A DNA stretch of 64,000 nt from Bradyrhizobium sp. CCBAU 53340. Lineage in GTDB: Bacteria; Pseudomonadota; Alphaproteobacteria; Rhizobiales; Xanthobacteraceae. Positions 44,694-53,477 of this stretch are shown here, piece by piece. Each line of letters begins with the position of its first letter. Within the stretch, counting starts at the first letter, position 1. The notes under the pieces were generated by a model. It did not search any database, was not told the origin of the DNA, and saw only the letters and a list, made by a program, of their open reading frames with translations. The stretch is from NCBI RefSeq assembly GCF_015291645.1, contig NZ_CP030055.1, positions 3,100,001 to 3,164,000 of the forward strand, in the 5' to 3' direction. Position numbers and translations under genes: made by a program.

Positions 44694-45145
44694 GAAAGCA
44701 GGACCTTTCTCGGATCAAGGAAAGCTTTGGGAGTGTCACCAACCATCCAACGCGCGGCGCCATTCCTTTCATTTTGGAAACAGCTGCCAAGCTATTGAAT
44801 CTGTTAGAGGGCATTTTGATCCTTTTTCCCAAACGCGCTTTGAAATCGCTGAACAATCAAACAGATTTTGATTCCGCCATTCGGAGGTTCGATCCCTCCC
44901 GCCCCAGCCAGCCCTCCGTCGTTCAACTACTGGTGAATTCGGCCTGGCTGGAGAGCTGATGCACGGCTTTGCGACACATGCTGCACAGGGGGGCGGTCGA
45001 ACCATGGCCCGCGAAGAGAGAGCCAAAGACGGAGGTCTGGCGGCGATCGGAAAGCCGGAAACCTTCGCAAGAGGACGGCTGACCAATCATGAAGAAAAAA
45101 TGGTCTGGCTGCCGACTATCGCGGCGATGCCCGCGGGCGCCATCG
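44694..45145. other. 450-base region carrying a tRNA-Gln relic
   Basis: Between the Crp-type and GntR genes. The only recognised element is the tRNA-Gln 3' fragment at 44861-44910. A frame at 44959-45201 could encode 80 residues but overlaps the GntR 3' end and shows no known motif. Confidence 0.5.
44861..44910 (+). pseudogene. 3' fragment of tRNA-Gln(TTG)
   Basis: From the anticodon loop on, the sequence is a normal tRNA-Gln: loop TTTTGAT with anticodon TTG, a perfect T-arm (GGAGG, TTCGATC, CCTCC), acceptor strand CGCCCCA, discriminator G and CCA. The 5' acceptor strand, D-arm and 5' half of the anticodon stem are missing. This is what an integrase-type attachment site leaves at the far end of an island inserted into tRNA-Gln. 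Confidence 0.85.
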
Positions 45146-45796
45146 TCACTCGGCTTCGATGGAGGCGACCATGTCGGCAAAGAGACTGCCTCCAACGATG
45201 ATGTGAGCGCGCATCGCCTGTTGTGCTTCGATCTCGTCTCCAGCTTCAATTGCGGCCACTATCCTCGTATGCTCGCCGAACGAGAGCGCCAGGCGTGCCG
45301 GCAGTGACAGGCTCTGGTGTCGGAAGAAGCGCATGCGGAGGCGGGTTTCGCTAACAAGATCGGCCAAGGGGACGTTGCGCGCACCGGCGTAGATCGCCTC
45401 ATGAAACGCCGTGTTGAACTTGATGTAGCCCGCGGTCTCGCCGGCGCTCACGGCTGGCGCAGACTCCCTGTGTATCTCACGCAGGGCAATCCGTTCGACG
45501 TGGGTCATGCGCCGTGCTGCGAGGCCGGCAGCTTCGGCCTCCAGCGCGGTGAGGATTTCGACCATGCCGATCGCCCGCTGCGGCGTCATGCTGGCGACGA
45601 CCGCGCCTTGACGGGACTTGAATTTGACCAGACCGTCATTGGCCAAGCGAAGCAGTGCTTCCCGCGCCGGCGTACGCGAGACCGAGAAGCGTTTGGCGAG
45701 GCTCTGTTCGTCCAGCTTGTCACCGGGAAGAAGTCGGCCATCGGCGATGTCGTTTTCGATTCTGCGACAAAGCTCATCAGAAACGCGAGCGCGCAT
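45146..45796 (-). CDS. GntR-family (FCD) transcriptional regulator
   Basis: 216-aa regulator with a GntR winged helix (residues about 8-70; LAKRFSVSRTPAREALLRL) and an FCD ligand domain in which histidines of FHEAIYAGA and GEHTRIVAAIEAGD are likely metal ligands. It is divergent from the crotonase/CoA-transferase/binding-protein operon. Direct repeats in the intergenic region are probable binding sites. The effector would be an acid or CoA ester of that pathway. Confidence 0.88.
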   Translation of the reverse strand: MRARVSDELCRRIENDIADGRLLPGDKLDEQSLAKRFSVSRTPAREALLRLANDGLVKFKSRQGAVVASMTPQRAIGMVEILTALEAEAAGLAARRMTHVERIALREIHRESAPAVSAGETAGYIKFNTAFHEAIYAGARNVPLADLVSETRLRMRFFRHQSLSLPARLALSFGEHTRIVAAIEAGDEIEAQQAMRAHIIVGGSLFADMVASIEAE

Positions 45797-45803
45797 AGGG
45801 AGC

Positions 45804-45836
45804 TGCCTTTATGTATTCATGGGTGCCTTTATGTAT
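45804..45836. promoter_or_regulatory. paired direct repeats, probable GntR operator region
   Basis: TGCCTTTATGTAT occurs at 45804-45816 and again at 45824-45836, exactly 20 bases (two helical turns) apart. The second copy continues into ATGTATACGT, a near-palindrome, and ATACATA follows at about 45857. The block lies in the divergent promoter region of the GntR gene and the crotonase operon. Confidence 0.5.
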
Positions 45837-45898
45837 ACGTAGAACATTTTTAGAAATACATATAGTCACATTCGAGCAACGACACATCGGAAGCGCCA

Positions 45899-46705
45899 AT
45901 GACACCAGAGGATCAGGGTGGATCCCCCTTGCTGAAGACCGACGGGCTCGTCGCGACGATTTTCCTCAATCGTCCGAGGCAAATGAACAAGCTCACCGCA
46001 ACAGATCTCGCCGTTCTGTCTGAGCACTTCGCCAGTGTTGAAAGCGCCGGTGCGCGGGTCCTCATCATGACCGGCGAAGGACGCGCTTTTAGTGCCGGCT
46101 ACGATCTCGGAGATATCGCTGCCCGAACGGAGAGCGCGGCCGCCTCCAAGGACGGCGTTCAGGTTTCCGGCTTCGAGAGGGTGGTTGACCAACTCCAGGA
46201 CCTCGCGATGCCAACCATCTGCAGGCTCAATGGCGGAGTCTACGGCGGCGCGACCGATCTCGCGCTTGCCTGCGATTTCAGGATTGGCGTGGACAGCTGC
46301 GAAATGTTCATGCCGTCGGCGCGTCTCGGGCTTCACTACTACAGCAGCGGCCTCGTCCGCTTCACGTCGCGTCTCGGCGTCGCGGCAGCCAAGAAGTTGT
46401 TCCTCACGGGCCAGAAACTGGACGCAGCTGAGATGCTGCGCATCGGTTATCTGGATGAAGTCGTCCCTGCAAGCGGCCTCGATGCACGTGTGAACGAACT
46501 CGCCGCTGTTCTTACCGCCAATGCGCCGGTCGCGATGTGCGGCATGAAACGGGCAATTGATGAAATCGCCCGAAGTGAGTTCGATCGCACCGCTGCCGAT
46601 GCCCGCTACGGTGAGAGCCTCGCTGGCGCCGAACTTCGCGAGGGCAGTGCGGCTTTCGCCGAAAAGCGCGCCCCACGCTTCGGTTGCTGTTCGGAGGGGC
46701 GATGA
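45899..46705 (+). CDS. enoyl-CoA hydratase/isomerase (crotonase) family protein
   Basis: 268-aa crotonase. Oxyanion-hole segments are FSAGYDLGD and the GGVYGGATDLALACDFRIG stretch. Where classical hydratases have a catalytic glutamate (GxxPGxGG), this protein reads RLGLHYYSSGLVRF, so it is probably not a plain enoyl-CoA hydratase and may be an isomerase, hydrolase or lyase. Its stop overlaps the CoA-transferase start (ATGA at 46702-46705), which implies joint translation and a CoA-ester substrate formed by that enzyme. Confidence 0.87.
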   Translation: MTPEDQGGSPLLKTDGLVATIFLNRPRQMNKLTATDLAVLSEHFASVESAGARVLIMTGEGRAFSAGYDLGDIAARTESAAASKDGVQVSGFERVVDQLQDLAMPTICRLNGGVYGGATDLALACDFRIGVDSCEMFMPSARLGLHYYSSGLVRFTSRLGVAAAKKLFLTGQKLDAAEMLRIGYLDEVVPASGLDARVNELAAVLTANAPVAMCGMKRAIDEIARSEFDRTAADARYGESLAGAELREGSAAFAEKRAPRFGCCSEGR

Positions 46706-47907
46706 CCAAGCCCGCTTCATCGATGACAATCGCGCTGAAGCCCAGGTCGAAGGGGCCGCTCGCCGGCCTCATCGTGGTCGATCTCACTCGAGTGTTGGCG
46801 GGGCCGTATTGCACGATGATGCTCGCAGATCTTGGCGCACGCGTCATAAAGGTCGAGATGCCAGGTGTTGGTGACGATGCTCGACACATCGGCCCGTTCA
46901 TTTCTAATTCCGATAGCTCGCCGAGTTCGGGATATTTCTTCTCTGTCAATCGAAACAAGGAATCTATTGCGCTCAGCCTCAAGGACGATGCCGACCGCGG
47001 GATATTCGAAAGTCTGCTCTTGGGCGCAGATGTCTTGGTGGAGAATTTTACACCCGGCACGATGGACCGTTTTGGCTGGAGCTGGAAAACCCTCAGCTCG
47101 CGATTTCCGCGCCTCATCTTGGCATCGATATCCGGCTTCGGTCAGACGGGCCCTTACCGCGAACTGCCGGCCTACGACATGGTTGTGCAGGCGATGGGAG
47201 GGGTCATGAGCTTGACCGGTGAGGAGGGGGGCTCACCGACCCGCGTCGGCGTATCGATTGGCGATATAGCCGCGGGCACGCATGCGGTGATCGGAATTCA
47301 AGCGGCAGTGATTGAGCGCTCCCGCACTGGTCAGGGCAAGCACGTCGACATCTCAATGCTAGATGCGCAAGTCTGTCTCCTCGAGAACGCGCTCGTCCGT
47401 TATCAGATTGATCAAACCGTTCCTGGCCCCATCGGCGCGAGGCACCCTTCGATAACACCTTTCGGCATATTCAAGACCAACGGCGGGCACATCATCATCG
47501 CCGCGGGCAACGACCGGAAGTTCAAAGAACTTTGCGACGCCCTGCAGATGCAGGAAGCCAAAACCGACAGGCGATTCCTCACCAACGCCTCACGATGCGA
47601 ATACCATCGTGCTCTCGTGGAGAAGATCGACGCCGCGCTGGCAGATAAGACCACCGGGGAATGGCTTTCGATTCTTACGCAAGCCGGAATTCCCTGCGGA
47701 CCGATGAACGATGTCGCTGCCGTCATGCGCGATCCCCAGCTCAATGCGCGTGGAATGTTCGTCCCCCTGGAGGCTCCAGGGGGCACGGTCCTTAAGACGG
47801 CCGCATGCCCCATTCGTTTCGCCGACGACCAATTTGCAAGCTACAGGCCTGCTCCCGAACTCGATGCCGACCGCGAGGCTCTCCTGCAAGAACTCGGCAT
47901 CGTCTAA
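46702..47907 (+). CDS. class III CoA-transferase (CaiB/BaiF family)
   Basis: 401-aa family III CoA-transferase. The opening block LIVVDLTRVLAGPYCTMMLADLGA, the VENFTPGTMDRFG segment and the catalytic aspartate in PAYDMVVQAMGG are all present. ATG 46702 follows the strong site GGAGGGG and overlaps the crotonase stop. It activates a carboxylic acid by moving CoA from a donor such as succinyl-CoA, feeding the crotonase. Together with the next gene, a binding protein, this looks like uptake, activation and one modification of an unknown acid. Confidence 0.9.
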   Translation: MTKPASSMTIALKPRSKGPLAGLIVVDLTRVLAGPYCTMMLADLGARVIKVEMPGVGDDARHIGPFISNSDSSPSSGYFFSVNRNKESIALSLKDDADRGIFESLLLGADVLVENFTPGTMDRFGWSWKTLSSRFPRLILASISGFGQTGPYRELPAYDMVVQAMGGVMSLTGEEGGSPTRVGVSIGDIAAGTHAVIGIQAAVIERSRTGQGKHVDISMLDAQVCLLENALVRYQIDQTVPGPIGARHPSITPFGIFKTNGGHIIIAAGNDRKFKELCDALQMQEAKTDRRFLTNASRCEYHRALVEKIDAALADKTTGEWLSILTQAGIPCGPMNDVAAVMRDPQLNARGMFVPLEAPGGTVLKTAACPIRFADDQFASYRPAPELDADREALLQELGIV

Positions 47908-47928
47908 TCGTTCAGAGGAATGGAATTC

Positions 47929-49137
47929 ATGAAAAGGTACGCCTGCTTTTCTATGTTCATCATGTTGGGTGTCGCTTTGCTTTGTCCGGAAGCATCGGCG
48001 CAGAAGCAATATGATCCCGGCGCCAGCGACACGGAAATCAAAATCGGCAACTTGATGCCCTACAGCGGAGCTGGATCTGCCTACTCGGTGATCGGGAAAA
48101 CCGAGGCCGCCTATTTCGAGATGATCAACAAGAAGGGAGGAATCGGCGGCCGGAAGATCAATTTCATCTCGTACGATCACGCCTACAGCCCGCCAAAAGC
48201 CGTTGAGCAGATCCGCAAGCTCGTGGAAAGCGACGAGGTTCTGTTGACCTTCAACATCCTCGGCACGGCCCACAATGCCGCTGTGCAGAAGTACCTGAAT
48301 GCCAAGAAGATCCCGCAGTTGTTCGTGGGCAGCGGCGCGGAACGATGGAACGACCCGGCGCACTTTCCTTGGACGATGGGGTGGCAGCCGAGCTATCAGG
48401 CAGAGGGACGCATTTATGGCCGGTATGTCGCTCAAACCGTGTCCGATGCAAAGGTTGCGATCCTTTGGCAGAATGACGATTCCGGTCGGGATTACGTCAA
48501 GGGGTTCGTTGAGGGTCTAGGCGGCAAGATTGAGCCGGCACTGAAATTGTCCTACGAGATCACGGATCCCACCATTGATCCGCAGATTTCGCAATTGAAG
48601 GCATCGGGAGCGAACGTCTTTTTCGACGTGGCTTCCCCGAAATTTGCTGCGCAGGCCATTCGCAAGACCGGAGAGTTGCAATGGAGGCCGATGCACGTCC
48701 TGAACAATATCTCCACGTCTGTGGCGGCAGTCTTGAGACCTGCCGGGGTCGATAATGCCAAAGGGCTGATCTCGACTGCCTATCTAAAGGATCCGCTCGA
48801 TCCGGCCTGGAGCGGCGACGAAGGTTATCTGCACTGGATTGCGTTCATGAACGAATACATGCCCGGAGCTGACAAAGCTGATTCCAATATCGTCTATGGT
48901 TATTCGGTCGCCCAAACGTTGGTCGAAGTGCTCAGGATGTGCGGCGACAATCTCTCGAGAGAAAATGTGATGAAGCAAGCTGCCAGTCTGAAAGACTTGA
49001 AGCTCGACATGCTTCTTCCGGGAATAACCATCAACACGTCAGCAGCGGATTTCTCGCCGATCAAGGAGGAGCAATTGATCCGATTCGACGGCGAGAAATG
49101 GGAGCGGCTTGGGCCGGATGCGGCGACTATCAGGTGA
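47929..49137 (+). CDS. ABC transporter solute-binding protein, LivK/type I fold
   Basis: 402-aa periplasmic protein of the Peripla_BP_6 group. A signal peptide (MKRYACFSMFIMLGVALLC, cleavage after ASA) precedes IKIGNLMPYSGAGSAY. The ATG at 47929 is favoured over 47920 because the AGAGGA ribosome site is too close to the latter. It follows the CoA-transferase by 21 bases. No permease or ATPase genes follow; the downstream sequence is an insertion scar, so they may have been lost or never present. Confidence 0.88.
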   Translation: MKRYACFSMFIMLGVALLCPEASAQKQYDPGASDTEIKIGNLMPYSGAGSAYSVIGKTEAAYFEMINKKGGIGGRKINFISYDHAYSPPKAVEQIRKLVESDEVLLTFNILGTAHNAAVQKYLNAKKIPQLFVGSGAERWNDPAHFPWTMGWQPSYQAEGRIYGRYVAQTVSDAKVAILWQNDDSGRDYVKGFVEGLGGKIEPALKLSYEITDPTIDPQISQLKASGANVFFDVASPKFAAQAIRKTGELQWRPMHVLNNISTSVAAVLRPAGVDNAKGLISTAYLKDPLDPAWSGDEGYLHWIAFMNEYMPGADKADSNIVYGYSVAQTLVEVLRMCGDNLSRENVMKQAASLKDLKLDMLLPGITINTSAADFSPIKEEQLIRFDGEKWERLGPDAATIR

Positions 49138-49187
49138 TTTCCGGAGGCGATGATATGCGACAGGGCTAACACGGGTCCGGTGAAGGA

Positions 49188-49656
49188 ATGGCGCAAACCG
49201 CCCGCCTGGGGGGATCGGGACTGGCGGCGATTGTGCTGGGCGGCGGGGCGCCGATGGTGTTGGTCGCCTACGGAGGCCTAAAGTTCGCTCCGGCAGCCCA
49301 CGGGGCATCGCTATTTACCGCACTCATCCCCTTGCTGGTTGCGATCTTGGCCGCCATCGTTCTTGGCGAGACATTCACTGTTTCAAGGCAGATCGGACTT
49401 GCCTCGATCGTGGCTGGGGCCCTCCTGATCGTCGGTGGCGCGGGTGCCACGATCGGATCGCGGCAAAACATCGGCCATGCCCGGTCATCGGAGCGGCGAT
49501 GTTGTGGGCCTGCTATTCCGTCGCGATGTGGAAAGCGAGATTAGACGGGCTCCACGCTGCCGCTATTGCCGCGGTCGGATCATTGATCGCTTACGTGCCA
49601 GTGTACGCGTCATGTCCGGGGCCAATCTGCTCAATGCACCTTGGCACGACGTCGTG
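49188..49656 (+). pseudogene. EamA/DMT-family transporter remnant
   Basis: Three frames in succession match one EamA transporter: GGGAPMVLVAYGGLKFAPAA and LGETFTVSRQIGLASIV first, then MLWACYSVAMWKARLDGL and [17 protein letters not shown], then [13 protein letters not shown]. At least two frameshifts separate them. Homology begins in mid-protein, so the 5' end is missing, and it stops at about 49656 where IS21-like sequence starts. Confidence 0.75.
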
Positions 49657-50403
49657 TCAATCGGCATTGGACTGGGGCCCCCGATCGGCGTCCAAAGGGA
49701 ACCCTTTGATCGACGCGTTCTGCCGGTAGCGTTCGGCTCGTCGGAGCTGGCCGGGATAGCGGAGACGAGCCGAGCGCGGTTGGCGTGATCGTCGTCGCGG
49801 CTTTTGAATCGCCAGCTGTCATTGCCGGTCTCGACGATGTCGCAGTGATGGGTCAACCGATCGAGCAGCGCAGTGGTCATCTTGGCGTCGCCGAACGCGC
49901 TGGGCCATTCTCCGAAGGCGAGATTGGTGGTGACGATGACGGAAGCTCTTTCGTAGAGCCGGCTGACGAGATGGAAGAGAAGCTGGTCGCCGGACTGGGC
50001 GAAGGGCAAATATCCGAGTTCGTCCAGGACGATGAACTCAGCAAGCCGGCCCTGTCGTCCGTTGCGAGTCTCGGTCTCGAGGCGGTTGACGAGGTCGACT
50101 ACGTTATAGAAGCGGCCACGGGCACCAGATCGGATGCAGCTTCTGGCGATCGCAATGGCCAGGTGGGTTTTGCCCGTGCCGGTGCCGCCGACCAGGACGA
50201 CGTTGCGCTGCTGGGTGATGAAGCCGCCGCCGAGATCATTGACGAGCGTCTGGTTGATTGGCGTGCCGTCGAACTGGAAGTCCTCAAGGTCCGCTGGCCC
50301 CGCGTTGTCGTACCAGCTTTCGCTCTCCTTCATGACGAGCGAACAGGCGTCGGAAGGCGGCTCGGCATGGTGGTGAGCCCGCCTCATTCGCTGCGTGCAA
50401 AGG
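49655..50403 (-). mobile_element. istB: IS21-family remnant with istB helper gene
   Basis: On the minus strand a frame (from about 50333, [12 protein letters not shown]) encodes an IstB ATPase: [14 protein letters not shown], Walker [16 protein letters not shown], Walker [13 protein letters not shown] and [11 protein letters not shown] near the end. The segment [12 protein letters not shown] seems to lack about six residues compared with usual IstB proteins. No istA transposase is present, and the frame runs past the probable IS end into the EamA scrap. The element is therefore truncated and inactive. Confidence 0.8.
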
Positions 50404-51837
50404 CTACTCTTCTCGATCGCTGGATGGCCGAAGCCCCGCTCGAAGTGCGACAGGATCGGACAATAGTCCGTCTTTCCGTATTGCTTCCGAACACCAGTGC
50501 TCGAGCCAGGCAATCCAGCGGTTCATCATCTCACGCTTCCGCGCGATGGCAGGATCGTTGCAATAGAAGTGGCCAGTCACATCATCTGGCTCTAACCCTT
50601 CTGAATGGTCGAGAATAAGTCGAGCTTCTGACCGAGCGAAGCTCAAATCGCGTGGTCCGTATGTTGCGAAGGCGTAACGTCCACCGTGCGTGGAGCACGA
50701 AATACCCGGCAGGCGCTCAATCCAGCGGTTGAGCAGGTTAACGCCGGCTGGCGCGTCGACCGTTCGGTTCCGGTGGGGGAGGAGCCAGGGCCGTCCGTCG
50801 ATCATGGCCAACTGCGCAAGCATGTCGTGAGCGGTCGCGCCGAACCCCACGAGGGGAATCAAATGGCTTTGCGATCCTCTTTTGCGGGTTTTTCTGAAAA
50901 ACGGCGGCACGAACCAGGCCCGCTCGTCGGGCGCCTCGTCAAAGGTGAAAACGCGGCGGCTGTCCGCGCCTATCGTCTGACGCCGACGCTGCACGGACGC
51001 GAGTAGCAGCTGAAAGCCGAGGCTGACGGACTGGGGCAGTGCGCCCGACCTCGAAATAGCCAGCAAACGGCCCATTTCGATTTCCGGTGGGGCCTTTCCG
51101 CGGAGCTCGGTTTGCGGGTCAAAAGGCAGGCCTGGAGCACCAAATTCGGAGCGCGGCCGGGGAGGGGGTCTGAGGTCCGCAAGCGATACTGTCACGCCCG
51201 TCTCTCGGACCCGGGCTGGATCCCTCAACCACCCGTAAAATGATTTGAGCGATCGTAAGCTGCCACAGCCCATGTCGTAGGCCCGTTTGCAGGTCGTGTT
51301 TACTGCTTCCGCTATTTCCTCCTTGGTGATCACTGCGACGGGCCGACCGCGGAAGCGGTTCAATTCGACTGTCTGAAGTTTCGAGGCGTAGTCCTTCCTG
51401 GTGGCCGGCCGGTGGGTCGCTGCTTCCGGCTGCTTGGGATCATAGAGGACGTCCAAGAAGGTCGCGACCGCGGCCTCCCACCTCATCTCCGGCTTCCGAG
51501 GCCGTGCACTCGAAGCGGAAGGTGCAGTGCGTCCGGTAAGCCGGTCAAGGAAGGGCTCTGGGTATATGCCGCGCCGAGCTTGCTCCTTCGCCTCCAGCGC
51601 CCAGTTTCTGGCGGTCTGGAGGACAATTCCCTCGTGGTCGCGTTCGGCGACGGCACCCAGGTCCCACCGGCGCTGCTGGTCTCCCCAACGCAGTCTCAGC
51701 GACCATCGGCAGCCCGATTTTCCGACCCGGAGTGCTAGCCCGCGCACCGCCGCATCGAGCAGGTCATATCGGCTTTTGCCCGCGCGGTGATCGCGTAGCG
51801 CTTTGCGCACGTGCTCGATGGTGAGAACAACGGCCAT
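50404..51837 (-). CDS. tyrosine recombinase/integrase, island type
   Basis: 477-aa integrase. The N terminus ([31 protein letters not shown]) resembles the arm-binding domain of P4-type integrases; the core-binding region follows at about 125-215. In the catalytic part an arginine lies in ASVQRRRQ, the HxxR box is [10 protein letters not shown] and the nucleophile tyrosine is in [15 protein letters not shown] 51837 is preferred over TTG 51843. It lies 270 bases from the truncated tRNA-Tyr at 52105, so it probably inserted the left-hand island into tRNA-Tyr. The frame looks intact. Confidence 0.85.
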   Translation of the reverse strand: MAVVLTIEHVRKALRDHRAGKSRYDLLDAAVRGLALRVGKSGCRWSLRLRWGDQQRRWDLGAVAERDHEGIVLQTARNWALEAKEQARRGIYPEPFLDRLTGRTAPSASSARPRKPEMRWEAAVATFLDVLYDPKQPEAATHRPATRKDYASKLQTVELNRFRGRPVAVITKEEIAEAVNTTCKRAYDMGCGSLRSLKSFYGWLRDPARVRETGVTVSLADLRPPPRPRSEFGAPGLPFDPQTELRGKAPPEIEMGRLLAISRSGALPQSVSLGFQLLLASVQRRRQTIGADSRRVFTFDEAPDERAWFVPPFFRKTRKRGSQSHLIPLVGFGATAHDMLAQLAMIDGRPWLLPHRNRTVDAPAGVNLLNRWIERLPGISCSTHGGRYAFATYGPRDLSFARSEARLILDHSEGLEPDDVTGHFYCNDPAIARKREMMNRWIAWLEHWCSEAIRKDGLLSDPVALRAGLRPSSDREE

Positions 51838-52104
51838 CCCCAATGTCTCCCTGGGTCACTTCCGGCTTGTGGGTCACTTTGGGTCACTTGATGCGGAATG
51901 TGCTCCCGTTCGGATTCCCAGAGTGGAAACCGTTGCTTGTAGAGCTTCGTTTTCAGAAACGCAAATTCGGGAGGGCAGTGTTTTGCGATTAACTGCCCTA
52001 TCTTGTTAACGAATTTGGCTTCGCGCAAGGGTACCAAAGAGGGGTAGAAATGATCCAATTGCCCGCCAACAGGGCCTTCGTCTTGGAGCACGGGCGAAAT
52101 AATC

Positions 52105-52176
52105 AGTGGCAAAGGGAGCTGACTGTAAATCAGCCGCCTCATGGCTTCGCAGGTTCGAGTCCTGCCTCCCCCACCA
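52105..52176 (+). pseudogene. 5'-truncated tRNA-Tyr(GTA)
   Basis: Complete from the D-loop to CCA: anticodon arm GCTGA-CTGTAAA-TCAGC with anticodon GTA, a long variable arm as in tRNA-Tyr, T-arm GCAGG-TTCGAGT-CCTGC, acceptor strand CTCCCCC, A and CCA. The matching 5' acceptor strand (GGGGGAG expected) is not upstream; foreign sequence begins at about 52104. It marks the right attachment site of the island; an intact copy should lie beyond the left end of the window. Confidence 0.85.
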
Positions 52177-52238
52177 CGCCTCGCTCTTCGGGCTACGCGT
52201 GGCGCAGCCGCGCGATGCCTGAAGAGCGAAGCGTGGTG
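52172..52238. repeat. 18-bp hairpin starting in the tRNA-Tyr 3' end
   Basis: Arms 52172-52189 and 52221-52238 are complementary at 17 of 18 positions, and the left arm includes the CCA of the tRNA relic. It may be the original tRNA terminator or a dispersed palindrome. Confidence 0.6.
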
Positions 52239-52352
52239 TCCGGCGAAGCCCGCAGGGCGAAGACGGACTGAGCAAGCCAGCCGAAATCACCGTCACGCGA
52301 AGCTTGCGAAGGCTGTCGCGCCGTAGTCCGCAGGGCGTAGGCGGACTGACCG

Positions 52353-53384
52353 CTACCTCATCATCTCCCGCACCATCGGCACCACTTTCCGCCCATAGAG
52401 CTCGATGCTGTTCATCAGCTTCTCGTGCGGCAGCGGGCCCGCCGAATATTTCAGTTGAAACCGCGAAATCCCAAGCGCCTTGGCCGTCTTTGCGATCTTG
52501 CGCGCCACCGTTTCCGGTGAGCCGACATAGAGCGAGCCGTGCTCGGCCTCGCTGACGAACTCGTCGCGGCCCATCGGCGGCCAGCCGCGCTCGCGGCCAA
52601 TGCGGTCACGCATCGCCTTGTAGTCGGGCCAGAGCTCTTCGCGCGCCTGCTCGTCGGTTTCGGCGATGTAGCCCGGCGAGTGGACGCCAATTGGCTGCGC
52701 GGGGCGGCCGAATTCCTTGAAGGCCCGGTGATAGAGATCGACGTAAGGCGCAAAGCGCTCGGGATCGCCGCCGATGATGGCAAGCATCAGGGGCAGGTCG
52801 TAATGCGCTGCGCGCACCACCGATTTCGGACTGCCGCCGACGCCGATCCAGGTTTTGAGCTGGCCGTTCTCGACCGGCGGATAGACCAACTGCTCCTTCA
52901 GTGGCGGACGCAGCTTGCCCTGCCATGTCACCGGCTTCTGCGACAGCAGTGCGGCGAACAGGTCGAGCTTTTCTTCGAACAGCTCTTCGTACATGCGCAG
53001 GTCGAAGCCGAACAGCGGGAAGGATTCGGTGAACGAGCCGCGACCGAGGATCACCTCGGCGCGCCCGTTGGAGAGTGCATCCAGCGTTGCAAAGCGCTGG
53101 AACACGCGGATGGGATCGTCCGAGCTCAGCACCGTCACCGCTGAGCCGAGATGGATGCGTTTGGTGCGCGAGGCGATCGCGGCGAGCACGGTCTCGGGCG
53201 AGGAGATCGCAAAATCAGAACGATGGTGTTCGCCGAGGCCAATGAAGTCGAGCCCGAGCTCGTCGGCCAGCACCGCCTCGTCGACGACGTTGCGGATCAC
53301 CCGGGCATGCGGAAGCATGGCGCCAGACGCATCCTTTGTGACGTCGCCAAAGGTGTCCAGTCCGAATTCGAGCGGTGCAGTCAT
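52353..53384 (-). CDS. LLM-class flavin-dependent oxidoreductase
   Basis: 343-aa luciferase-like monooxygenase family protein with the TIM-barrel segments LGLDFIGLGEHHRSDFAISSP, HLGSAVTVLSSDDPIRVFQ, GRAEVILGRGSF and VGSPETVARKI that bind reduced FMN or F420. The ggEHH form is common in the alkanal-monooxygenase-like MsnO8 branch. It is the first chromosomal-type gene right of the island boundary. A flavin reductase would be needed from elsewhere. The substrate is unknown. Confidence 0.9.
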   Translation of the reverse strand: MTAPLEFGLDTFGDVTKDASGAMLPHARVIRNVVDEAVLADELGLDFIGLGEHHRSDFAISSPETVLAAIASRTKRIHLGSAVTVLSSDDPIRVFQRFATLDALSNGRAEVILGRGSFTESFPLFGFDLRMYEELFEEKLDLFAALLSQKPVTWQGKLRPPLKEQLVYPPVENGQLKTWIGVGGSPKSVVRAAHYDLPLMLAIIGGDPERFAPYVDLYHRAFKEFGRPAQPIGVHSPGYIAETDEQAREELWPDYKAMRDRIGRERGWPPMGRDEFVSEAEHGSLYVGSPETVARKIAKTAKALGISRFQLKYSAGPLPHEKLMNSIELYGRKVVPMVREMMR

Positions 53385-53477
53385 CGATCAGGTCTCTATG
53401 GGAGGTCGATGAGATTTAATCGATGGTCGCAAGCCAACAAGGCGGTTTCCGGAAATGCTCGGTTTCCGTTTGTGCGT

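Larger units (their letters stand above)
51838..52352. other. island boundary region
   Basis: About 510 bases with no protein gene. It holds the integrase promoter region, the tRNA-Tyr relic (52105-52176) and a hairpin plus GC-rich palindromic repeats (52172-52350) of the sort found scattered downstream of genes in Bradyrhizobium. Confidence 0.6.

Noticed and set aside
44959..45201. 80-codon frame near the tRNA-Gln relic
   Set aside because: Overlaps the end of the GntR gene, has no motif and no convincing ribosome site.
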